From CAZNEZ01 sp964572475 (GTDB taxonomy: Bacteria; Bacillota; Clostridia; Lachnospirales; Lachnospiraceae): a stretch of 9,259 nt of DNA. Made by a program: the position numbers and the translations under genes. Location of the stretch: the NCBI GenBank assembly GCA_964572475.1, contig CAZNEZ010000065.1, positions 1 to 9,259 of the forward strand, written 5' to 3'. Shown here piece after piece: positions 1-6,918 of this stretch. The notes under the pieces were generated by a model. That model was not told the origin of the DNA. It saw only the letters and a list, made by a program, of their open reading frames with translations, and made no database searches. Position 1 is the first letter of the stretch. Each line of letters starts with the position of its first letter.

Positions 1-55
1 CCTTATAGGGAAAATACGCAACAGCGTGAAACATTTAAGAAGAATGCGAAGCATT
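1..55. repeat. 55-bp direct repeat, copy 1 (88-bp period)
   Basis: This segment is identical base for base to 89-143; the match ends at position 56 (C here, A at 144). It contains a short hairpin (ACGC at 16-19 with GCGT at 24-27) and most of a second, strong hairpin whose arms run 40-47 and 51-58 around a GAA loop. There is no open reading frame of note. The window starts at the first base of the repeat, so the repeat may extend, or further copies may lie, to the left. It could be an intergenic repeat family or the tail of a tandem array; I do not recognise a named family. Confidence 0.95.
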
Positions 56-58
56 CTT
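40..58. other. Perfect stem-loop with GCGAAGC core
   Basis: Arms AAGAATGC (40-47) and GCATTCTT (51-58) pair perfectly across a three-base GAA loop. The central GCGAAGC is the sequence known from structural work as an unusually stable DNA mini-hairpin. Copy 2 of the repeat keeps the core and five pairs (131-135 with 139-143), then diverges. No T-tract follows directly, so it is not a canonical terminator on its own. Confidence 0.75.
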
Positions 59-61
59 CCG

Positions 62-87
62 AGCGCTTGTGCCGACAAGCGCTTTTT
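62..87 (+). terminator. Rho-independent terminator between repeat copies
   Basis: AGCGCTTGT (62-70) pairs perfectly with ACAAGCGCT (75-83) across the loop GCCG and is followed by a short T run to 87. The reverse strand has no T-tract after the hairpin, so it acts on transcripts reading rightward. It probably ends a gene lying left of the window and insulates the FUSC gene. It lies in the 33-bp segment between the two repeat copies. Confidence 0.7.
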
Positions 88-88
88 G

Positions 89-143
89 CCTTATAGGGAA
101 AATACGCAACAGCGTGAAACATTTAAGAAGAATGCGAAGCATT
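89..143. repeat. 55-bp direct repeat, copy 2
   Basis: Exact copy of 1-55. After 143 the sequence changes to unique AT-rich DNA leading to the FUSC promoter, so this is the right-hand end of the repeat tract. The following terminator hairpin is absent after this copy, meaning the tract ends on a partial unit. Confidence 0.95.
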
Positions 144-190
144 ATTTCAATTGTTTAATAAATTACCAATAATTTTTATAAATTTTTAAT

Positions 191-219
191 TATACAAAAA
201 ATGGAAAAAGGTCTATAAT
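191..219 (+). promoter_or_regulatory. Probable sigma-A promoter of the FUSC gene
   Basis: A perfect -10 box TATAAT lies at 214-219, preceded at a 17-bp distance by TATACA (191-196), which matches four of six bases of the TTGACA consensus. Transcription would start near 226, leaving a leader of about 30 nt before the ATG at 255. The region upstream (144-190) is very AT-rich, as is common for strong promoters in this group. Confidence 0.6.
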
Positions 220-254
220 TGCTTACTGCAATACATAAGAAAAGAGGCATAGAT

Positions 255-779
255 ATGAATACAAAGATAAAGACATTATTAATCAATATATTAACAAAAT
301 TACCAATTTTCCTTTTTTGTGTTTTGTTCATTAATATACATAACAAAGTGTTTGGTGAAGTTAATAGTATAGTAGGAGTAGTTCTTCTTATTGGACTATT
401 TATGTTCATGAGGGGTGACTTAGGCTTTAATGCTAAGCAGGCAAGCATCAGTATAGTTTTTTTATTTATTTTAGTGGCGGTTGCACCCAAATTATCTATT
501 ATTAATCCTTTTTTAGGCATTATCATAAATGCAATATCAATATTTATTATAATGGTAATGTCGAGTCACAATGTTACAATGAGTAATCATGTTACTTTTA
601 TGATGGGATATCTATTCTGTCAGGGATATGATGTATCAGGTAAGGATTATGGACTTAGAGTTATAAGTCTATTAGTAGGAGCAGTTATTATTGCACTTAT
701 TTATTATATGGTTAATAGAAAAAAATCTATAAAAGAAATATTAGTGATTTATTTAAAGAAATTGATATTAATTCAATAA
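255..779 (+). pseudogene. FUSC family membrane protein, N-terminal part (frameshifted)
   Basis: This 174-codon stretch encodes the N-terminal half of a FUSC-type (fusaric acid resistance-like, FUSC_2) membrane protein. About six hydrophobic segments are visible, including LPIFLFCVLF, a VGVVLLIGLFMF segment and a VISLLVGAVIIALIYY segment, followed by a basic loop RKKSIKEI. FUSC proteins are putative transporters or permeases; the substrate is unknown. The ATG at 255 is preferred to the TTG at 219 because AGAGG (243-247) precedes it at 7 nt. After RKKSIKEI the frame runs into a TAA at 777-779, whereas the family's conserved continuation is found in the -1 frame, up to 1258. The break is best read as a one-base deletion or sequencing error near 738-758; a T TTA AAG slippery heptamer at 752-758 offers a less likely programmed alternative. 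Confidence 0.75.
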
Positions 780-1258
780 GAACACAATGGTACATAAGGT
801 TAACAATTACACTTACTTTGGTTATGTTTGTGCGTGATATTGTTAATTATCCAAGAGGCATGTGGGTAGCCCTTACAGTATTGTCACTTACTATGCCATT
901 TGAAGAAGAACATGCACATAGGAGTAAAGCCAGAGTACCAGCAGCTATACTGGGAACAGTATTATTTTTTATATTATTTGAAATAATAGTTCCGGAACAG
1001 TTTCAATCTATAATAGTGCTTTTAGCTGGATTCCTATCAATGTTTATTACAGATTATTTTATTAAATCAATATACAATTCTTTTAGTTCACTTGGAGCAG
1101 CAGTACTTATATTTCCAGTAAAAGGAGCTATACTATTAAGAATAATATCAAATCTTATCGGAACAGTTATATCGGTGGTTAGCTATTATATATTTAATTT
1201 CATTTTTAGCAGGGTGAGAATTAAGGAAAAAACAAATGCTGTAAATAGCTATAAATAA
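752..1258 (+). pseudogene. FUSC family membrane protein, C-terminal part (frameshifted)
   Basis: This frame is open from 719 and, from about 752, reads FKEIDINSIRTQWYIRLTIT, which fits the soluble loop and return to the membrane expected after the N-terminal half at 255-779. Several further hydrophobic segments follow (GMWVALTVLSLTMPF, an ILGTVLFFILF segment, a SIIVLLAGFLSMF segment, a NLIGTVISVVSYYIF segment), then a short basic tail. The first possible starts are a TTG at 818 and an ATG at 824; neither has a ribosome binding site and both fall inside a membrane segment, so this is not a gene in its own right. Joined to the first half it would give a protein of about 335 residues. Whether the gene is dead, misread, or frameshifted in translation cannot be decided from one sequence. 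Confidence 0.75.
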
Positions 1259-1298
1259 TATGAAAATGAATTTTTACACTATTATGAGGTACTTCTTT

Positions 1299-1321
1299 TT
1301 GACAAATTTTTATGATATAAT
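1299..1321 (+). promoter_or_regulatory. Possible promoter of the hybrid kinase gene, odd spacing
   Basis: A perfect TTGACA (1299-1304) and a perfect TATAAT (1316-1321) lie upstream of the kinase, but only 11 bp apart, too close for a standard sigma-A promoter. Alternative -10 boxes are AATAAT at 1319-1324 (14-bp spacer) and TAATTT at 1321-1326 (16-bp spacer). A promoter here is likely because a new gene starts after a 123-bp gap, but the exact elements are uncertain. Confidence 0.4.
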
Positions 1322-1381
1322 AATTTGAGAATTAAACAAGTTAGAATATATACTGCTTTGAGAAAGAAGGTACATATTATA

Positions 1382-4335
1382 ATGAGAAGAAAAAGAATCG
1401 GATTATTTGTATCAATTATTTGCATTTTCATTAATATATTCTGTGTGGCATTTCCGAATGTTGCATATTCTTCAATAACATCACGCAAATTAGAAAAAAA
1501 AGTGGTTCGAGTTGCATTTCCAGAGCAGAAAGGCGTTTCGGATGTTTCGGAAGATGCTACATTAAGTGGGTATACATATGATTATTTACAAAGAATAGCT
1601 CAGTTTACAGGATGGGATTATGAATTTATTACATTTGATGGCATGGATAGTGATGATGCTTTGATGGCCGCGCTTGATATGGTTAAAAATGGAGAGGCAG
1701 ATATGCTTGGTGGCCTAATCTATAGTGATGCTATGAATGAGATTATTGAATATCCAGAGCAAAGTTATGGAACTGTATATACAACACTTTCTGTACTAGA
1801 GAATAGTACAAAGTATACAAGCACCAATTATATAGAAGCAGATGAATTACGAGTGGCAGTTTTAGAGGGAGCTACAACAAGAACTAGTGAGATTCGCTCA
1901 TATATGAATGCTATAGGAGTTAATTATACGGTTGTTGATTGTGCATCAGAAGAGGACCAATATAATGCACTTATGGAGGGAAAAGCTGATGCATTACTTA
2001 GAGTTTCTATAAGTGCTATTGAAGGGACACGTCAGATAGCAGAATTTGCACCACGACCATTTTATTTTGGATTCACACTTGGAGAAAATCAACTTTCAAA
2101 TGAACTAGACACGGCAATAGAAGAGGTAAATGCAGTATTTCCACTATATACGGATACTTTGCTGGAAAAATATTTTGGAAATAGTAGTGCTGGATTTGTT
2201 ATTTCAGAAGATGAAAAGGAATATCTAAATAAAAAATCAACAATTAAAGTTTTATGTTCAATAAATGCAGCACCATATGTTTTTACTAATGAATCTGGAG
2301 ATATATGTGGAATAGCAGTATCACTTATGAATGATTTTGCAGAGCAGACAGGACTAAATATTGAATACTCTATATTTGATTCTAAAAAGCAGGATTTTGT
2401 AGATACAATTAATTCCAATAATTTTGATTGTATTATTGGGGTTCCTTATAATACATCATACAATCCCAAGTTGGGTATCATAACATCTAATCCATATATG
2501 ACGGTTAATACGGTAAGATATACAGGAATAGACTCTCTAAATAAATCACTTTCGGACTGTAAAGTTGCATTACCAAGAGGCTGTGATTGGGCAGAGGAAA
2601 TAGATGCCAATAGGTTTATATATTATGACACTCTTGAAGAATGTATTAAGGCAGTAAATAACGGAGAAGCTGATTGTGGTTATGGTAATGCAAGATGTGT
2701 TGAATTTTATCAGAATTATAATTATATATCATTATCAGTCGTTCAGGTNNNNNNNNNNNNNNNNNNNNNNNNNNNNNNNNNNNNNNNNNNNNNNNNNNNN
2801 NNNNNNNNNNNNNNNNNNNNNNNNNNNNNNNNNNNNNNNNNNNNNNNNGATGTGTTGAATTTTATCAGAATTATAATTATATATCATTATCAGTCGTTCA
2901 GGTTACTGAGATGAATCAGATGATGGAGATATCGGCGTTAACTACAACAGACAGAGAATTATTAACGTTAGTCAATAGATATACTTATAATATTGGTGAG
3001 TCAACACTTGATAATTATGCTATTGAAGCAAATCAACATGTTGATAATGATTCATTTGAACATTTTATTAATACCAACCCTGTACAGTTTGCAATATTAT
3101 TTGCTTCATTTGTATTAGCTATATTTGGAGTAGTATTTTTGATTATTGTAACAATAGTTATGCATAGAAAGAACAGAGAGTTGAGATTGGCAGATCAGGC
3201 AAAGAATAATTTCTTATCTAGAATGAGTCACGATATGCGTACACCTATGAATGGTATTATCGGAATGACGGCTTTATCGCTTGATGAGAAGAATTTATCC
3301 AGTCAGTTAAGAGAGAATCTTATTAATATTGATAATTCAAGTAAGTATTTGCTTGAACTTATTAATGATACACTAGATACAAGCAAGATTGAAAGCAATA
3401 AGCTGACACTTCAGCCAGAAGTTATTAAAACCGATGTATTAACAAAGAATATATTACATGCGTTTCAGGTTTCAGCGAATAATAAGAATATTACAATCAC
3501 ATTTACTACAAAGGGTATTCAATCAGATTCATATATTATTGTAGACAGCTTGAGGGTTCAACAGATTTTTCAGAATATTCTTTCCAATGCTATTAAGTTT
3601 ACACCAGAGAATGGAAGAATAGATATAAGCGTTGAATGTATAAAAAGAACTGAGAATAGTGTATGCGATAAGATGATTGTGTCAGATAATGGAATCGGTA
3701 TAAGTAAAGAATTTTTGAACAAAATCTATGAACCATTTGCACAAGAGCATAACTCAAGGACATCTAATTATGATGGAAGTGGTTTGGGATTATCTATAGT
3801 TAAAAGTTTGGTTGATCTTATGGGTGGAACTATTCAGATAGAAAGTGAAATCGGTAAGGGAACGAAAGTCACTGTATGCTTGGATTTTGAAATAGCAAAT
3901 CCTTTGGATATAGATAATATTAATGATTTAGATGAATCAATTTTGGAAGGTAAGAGAACTCTTCTAGTAGAGGATCATCCACTTAATGCTGAGATAGCTG
4001 CTAGGCTTTTGGAAAAGAAAAAGATGATAGTGGAGCGTAGCGAGAATGGAAAATTAGCCGTAGATGCATTTGCTGCAAGTGATACAGGATATTATGATAT
4101 AATTCTTATGGACATAAGAATGCCTGTAATGGATGGACTTGAAGCAACAAGGTGTATAAGGTCATTAGATAGACAGGATGCAAAAAAAATTCCAATTGTA
4201 GCAATGACAGCTAATGCATTTGATGATGATATAGAGGCATCATTTAAAGCAGGCATGAATGGTCATCTGGCTAAACCTATTGAACCTACAAACCTCTATA
4301 ATACAATACAAGAATTACTTAGAAAGAAGGAATAG
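1382..4335 (+). CDS. Hybrid sensor histidine kinase with two SBP_bac_3 domains
   Basis: The gene is interrupted by 100 Ns at 2749-2848. The 55 bases on either side are identical, and joining 2748 to 2904 gives one continuous frame of 932 residues. Residue numbers refer to that product. The order is: basic N-terminus and hydrophobic signal/anchor (about 5-30); SBP_bac_3-like Venus-flytrap domain 1 (about 41-265); domain 2 (about 276-505); TM helix (about 518-541); HisKA with H565 in MSHDMRTP; HATPase_c with N684, DNGIG near 717-721 and GSGLGLS near 747-753; and a receiver domain with ED at 812-813, phospho-acceptor D859 in LMDIRMP, T891 and K913. This is the BvgS/EvgS-like layout, in which an extracellular ligand, often an amino acid or other small solute, controls autophosphorylation. 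No HPt domain and no separate response regulator are present in the window, so the output partner is elsewhere. The ATG at 1382 follows AAGAAGG (1364-1370). Confidence 0.9.
2694..2748. repeat. 55-bp duplication flanking gap, left copy (artefact)
   Basis: These 55 bases are identical to 2849-2903 on the other side of the N run. In the left context they encode the end of the second solute-binding domain of the kinase. An exact duplication that abuts both ends of a 100-N gap is the signature of two contig ends that overlap but were scaffolded with a default gap; it is unlikely to be a real repeat. Confidence 0.9.
2749..2848. other. 100-N scaffold gap, probably of negative size
   Basis: Exactly 100 undetermined bases, the default placeholder for a gap of unknown length. 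Both flanks carry the same 55-bp sequence. Deleting the Ns and one copy (155 bp in all) keeps the kinase reading frame open from 1382 to 4335, so probably no sequence is missing. Confidence 0.95.
2849..2903. repeat. 55-bp duplication flanking gap, right copy (artefact)
   Basis: Exact copy of 2694-2748. The right context continues with TACTGAGATGAATC, which joined to the left copy reads V-T-E-M-N in the kinase frame. Starting the kinase C-terminal half at the ATG at 2911 would be an artefact of the gap. Confidence 0.9.
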
Positions 4336-4338
4336 AAT

Positions 4339-4887
4339 ATGAGAATAGGAATGGGATATGATGTCCACAAACTTGTTACAGATAGAAAGCTGATATTAGG
4401 AGGTGTTCATATACCATACGAATATGGTCTTCTTGGACATTCGGATGCAGATGTATTACTTCATGCAATATCAGATGCACTTTTAGGAGCAGCAGCTCTT
4501 GGTGATATAGGTAAGCATTTTCCTGACACAGATGATAGATATAAAGGAATTTCAAGTATTAAATTACTTGAATGTGTAAAGGATTTACTTGCAGAGAATA
4601 TGTATATTATTGGGAACATTGATGCAACAATAATAGCACAGAAGCCTAAGATAGCTCCATATAGAGAGCAGATGAGGGAGAATATTGCTAAAGCACTTAA
4701 TATTCCGATTAGCAAGGTAAGCGTTAAAGCTACTACAGAAGAAGGTCTGGGTTTCACTGGCTCTGGTGAAGGAATCTCGTCACAGGCAATAGTTTTACTT
4801 GAAACAGTTGATAATTACATTTACGAGGATGTAATGCAGAATAACAATGGAGGCTGTGCAGGCTGTACAGGCTGTAAAAAAGCTTAA
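4339..4887 (+). CDS. ispF: 2-C-methyl-D-erythritol 2,4-cyclodiphosphate synthase
   Basis: IspF cyclises CDP-methylerythritol phosphate to 2-C-methyl-D-erythritol 2,4-cyclodiphosphate with loss of CMP, in the MEP pathway of isoprenoid synthesis; the family enzyme is a cytosolic homotrimer with zinc in the active site. The sequence opens MRIGMGYDVH with metal ligands D8 and H10, then H42 in the GHSDADVLLHAISDALLG block (33-50), GDIGKHFPDTD (55-65) and the substrate-binding segment KATTEEGLGFTGSGEG (130-145). The core ends near residue 157, the usual family length; a further 25 residues follow, ending GGCAGCTGCKKA with C173, C176 and C179, encoded by three 9-bp tandem repeats. The gene starts 3 bp after the kinase stop, with AAGAAGG (4324-4330) at 8 nt, so the two are probably co-transcribed. 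The enzyme call is very secure; the role of the tail is unknown. Confidence 0.97.
   Translation: MRIGMGYDVHKLVTDRKLILGGVHIPYEYGLLGHSDADVLLHAISDALLGAAALGDIGKHFPDTDDRYKGISSIKLLECVKDLLAENMYIIGNIDATIIAQKPKIAPYREQMRENIAKALNIPISKVSVKATTEEGLGFTGSGEGISSQAIVLLETVDNYIYEDVMQNNNGGCAGCTGCKKA
4852..4878 (+). repeat. Three 9-bp tandem repeats encoding a GCx tail
   Basis: GGCTGTGCA, GGCTGTACA and GGCTGTAAA run head to tail, each encoding Gly-Cys-X at the C-terminus of IspF. They differ only in the third codon. Nine-base units can expand or contract without breaking the ispF frame. Confidence 0.85.
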
Positions 4888-4906
4888 GAATAGGCACAGA
4901 GAATAT

Positions 4907-5824
4907 ATGGAAAATATAGAGAATGTTGAATTATTTAAGGTTATACCTGAGGATTATGAAAAGCTTAAGGGATATTTTATGTTGAGATTCTCAGGTACAT
5001 GTGAGAATAATATTATGGATACTTATATATGGAAAGATTATTATAATACGGAGTATTTTCATAATGATGTAGGTATTATGTGGGTATATGATAATAAAGA
5101 AGAGGTCTTTTCTACTACTCCACTTGCAAGAAGACAGGACCTTCAGGAATGCTTTGACGACTTAAAAGAGTATTTTAATAAGGTGTTGAACAAAAAGCTT
5201 ACAATGTATGTTGTTGATGAAGATGCTGTTAATAGCCTTAATCTACCAGAAGATGAGTTTATAGTTGAAGAGGATAGAAGATATTTTGATTATGTATATG
5301 ATGCAGATGAACTTAGAAAGCTTGCGGGTAAAAAGTTTCATAAGAAAAAGAATCATCTTAATTCATTTTTGAAAGAGTATGATGGAAGATATGAATTTAG
5401 AATGTTAACATGCTGTAACTATTATGATATAGTGGAATTCCTTGATAATTGGGAAGAAGTTAGAGGTATTCAGGATGAATATAACAGAGTTGATTATGAA
5501 GTAAATGGAATCAAATATGTTCTTAAACATTGTAATAAGTTAAAGTTTAGGATGTGCGGCGTATATATTGCTGGTAAGATGGAAGCATTTTCTTTGGGAA
5601 GCTATATAAAGACTGAAAAAACAGCATATATTCATGTTGAAAAGGCTAATCCTGAGATTAGAGGATTATATGCTTATATTAATCAACAGTTTATAATACA
5701 GGGATTTCCAGAAGCTGAAAAAGTAAATCGTGAAGATGATATGGGAAGAGAAGGACTTAGACAGGCAAAGATGACGTATAATCCTATAGAACTTGTTAAA
5801 AAATATAGTATTATTCAGAAATAA
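4907..5824 (+). CDS. DUF2156 domain protein (LPG synthase C-terminal-like)
   Basis: A 305-residue soluble protein resembling the DUF2156 family, related to the C-terminal catalytic domain of phosphatidylglycerol lysyltransferase (MprF) and to FemX-like aminoacyl transferases with a double GNAT fold. Typical blocks are visible: an aromatic YIWKDYYNTEY segment near 40-50, the AGKKFHKKKNHLNSFLK basic block at 140-156, and the C-terminal signature VNREDDMGREGLRQAKMTYN at 273-292. No membrane domain is present, so it is not a full flippase-synthase. The substrate is not known; transfer of an aminoacyl or acyl group is inference from the fold. The frame is open back to an ATG at 4847 inside ispF, but that start has no ribosome binding site; the ATG at 4907, 19 nt after the ispF stop, fits the family's N-terminus, though its own site is weak. 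Confidence 0.85.
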   Translation: MENIENVELFKVIPEDYEKLKGYFMLRFSGTCENNIMDTYIWKDYYNTEYFHNDVGIMWVYDNKEEVFSTTPLARRQDLQECFDDLKEYFNKVLNKKLTMYVVDEDAVNSLNLPEDEFIVEEDRRYFDYVYDADELRKLAGKKFHKKKNHLNSFLKEYDGRYEFRMLTCCNYYDIVEFLDNWEEVRGIQDEYNRVDYEVNGIKYVLKHCNKLKFRMCGVYIAGKMEAFSLGSYIKTEKTAYIHVEKANPEIRGLYAYINQQFIIQGFPEAEKVNREDDMGREGLRQAKMTYNPIELVKKYSIIQK

Positions 5825-5830
5825 TAAATC

Positions 5831-5836
5831 AAGGAG
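5831..5836 (+). promoter_or_regulatory. Ribosome binding site of the Eis-like gene
   Basis: AAGGAG sits 4 nt before the ATG at 5841 and 7 nt before the ATG at 5844. The spacing favours 5844, though 5841 would add only one methionine. The site rules out the longer frame from 5793 that would overlap the DUF2156 gene. Confidence 0.75.
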
Positions 5837-5843
5837 ATTGATG

Positions 5844-6887
5844 ATGTATAATCAGGAACAAAAAATACTGTATGAAAAAACATTTAAAGATACAAAAGAA
5901 TTTATAGAGTACTATTTTGATTACCGGCTTAATCAGGCAAAACAGTTTACCTGTTACAAAGAGGACAGGCTTGCATCTATGTTATTTCTTAATAAGCATC
6001 CTGTAATAGTTAATGGACAATATGTGGACTGTGATTATATATTTGGAGTTGCTACTGACGAAGAATACAGGAATAAGGGTTATATGACAGAGCTTATTAA
6101 TGAAGCACTTACAGATATGAATAATAGAAAACTTCCATTTACTTATCTTATACCAGCCGTTGAAGGTATATATGAAAAATCAGACTTTGTTAAAGTTACG
6201 GAATCTGATAGTATAACTTTTACTAGAAATATGATGGCAGAACCAATAATTAAGATATCTGGACTTCGAGTAATTAAAGCAGAAAATAGTGATGTTGAAA
6301 AACTAAGTAAGTTTGTAGATAAATCATCAATGTATAACTATGGAATTCACCATGCAAGAACGAAAGAGTATTTTGAAACCATGCTATTAGAGCTTTTATC
6401 AGAAAATGGTGAATTGCTAATGCTTGTAAACACTAACTACAATAATGAGCTTCTAGGTTTTGCATTTATAAGCAATGAAGATGAGGTTAAGATACTTGAT
6501 ATTGAGTGTGAAGAGGAAATAAAGAGCTTTTTTGCAACACTAATATGTGAAAGATATAATACGAGAGAAATAACAATGAACATTAATGAAATTATGATTA
6601 GAATTGTTAATATTGAAGCAATGGTTTCATTGATTAACGCTAATTATATGGTTCCAAATGATGTTGATAAAAGGCTGGAATATTTTAGAATAACAGATAG
6701 CATGATTCCAGAAAATAATGGTATTTTTAATGTGAAATATGTTGGGAAAAATGGTATAATTAGAAAAATATCTAATAAAGAAAAAGTTATTGGCAACATA
6801 CATGAATTTTCAATTTCAGAATTTGCGAAATGGATGATTTGTGAGATAAATGGATTTAGTAATATTATGCTAAATGACATAGTATAG
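5844..6887 (+). CDS. Eis-like GNAT family N-acetyltransferase
   Basis: A 347-residue protein with an N-terminal GNAT domain: the strand and acetyl-CoA loop FGVATDEEYRNKGYMTELIN (67-86) carry the R-x-x-G-x pyrophosphate-binding pattern, and PFTYLIPAVEGIYEKSDFV (98-116) fits the end of the fold. A second, weaker GNAT-like region follows (about 140-245), then MIRIVNIEAM (251-260), which resembles the start of the SCP2-like C-terminal domain of Eis-type proteins (fuller family members are about 400 residues). This three-part order suggests an Eis-family acetyltransferase acting in the cytosol on amines; some relatives acetylate aminoglycosides or protein lysines, but the substrate here cannot be read from sequence. 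It begins 19 nt after the DUF2156 gene, another double-GNAT type protein, and is probably in the same operon. Confidence 0.8.
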   Translation: MYNQEQKILYEKTFKDTKEFIEYYFDYRLNQAKQFTCYKEDRLASMLFLNKHPVIVNGQYVDCDYIFGVATDEEYRNKGYMTELINEALTDMNNRKLPFTYLIPAVEGIYEKSDFVKVTESDSITFTRNMMAEPIIKISGLRVIKAENSDVEKLSKFVDKSSMYNYGIHHARTKEYFETMLLELLSENGELLMLVNTNYNNELLGFAFISNEDEVKILDIECEEEIKSFFATLICERYNTREITMNINEIMIRIVNIEAMVSLINANYMVPNDVDKRLEYFRITDSMIPENNGIFNVKYVGKNGIIRKISNKEKVIGNIHEFSISEFAKWMICEINGFSNIMLNDIV

Positions 6888-6918
6888 TTACTATTTTAAT
6901 ATAGGAAGGAGCGTACTG

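Noticed and set aside
1..143. Two repeats around a 33-bp unique segment as a small CRISPR array
   Set aside because: Only two copies are seen, the 55-bp repeat is longer than CRISPR repeats, the 'spacer' is a terminator hairpin, and no cas gene is near.
818..1258. A separate small membrane protein gene
   Set aside because: Its only starts (TTG 818, ATG 824) lack a ribosome binding site, and the homologous frame extends upstream to join the FUSC N-terminal half.
2676..2858. Small open frame spanning the N gap, and an apparent kinase start at ATG 2911
   Set aside because: Both are created by the Ns and the duplicated contig ends; collapsing the gap gives one continuous kinase frame.
2694..2903. 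Genuine 55-bp direct repeat or target-site duplication of an inserted element
   Set aside because: The copies abut a default-size 100-N gap and collapsing them restores a full protein family architecture, so an assembly overlap explains it better.
4847..4906. DUF2156 gene starting inside ispF at ATG 4847
   Set aside because: No ribosome binding site precedes it and the extra 20 residues are just the 9-bp ispF repeats read in another frame.
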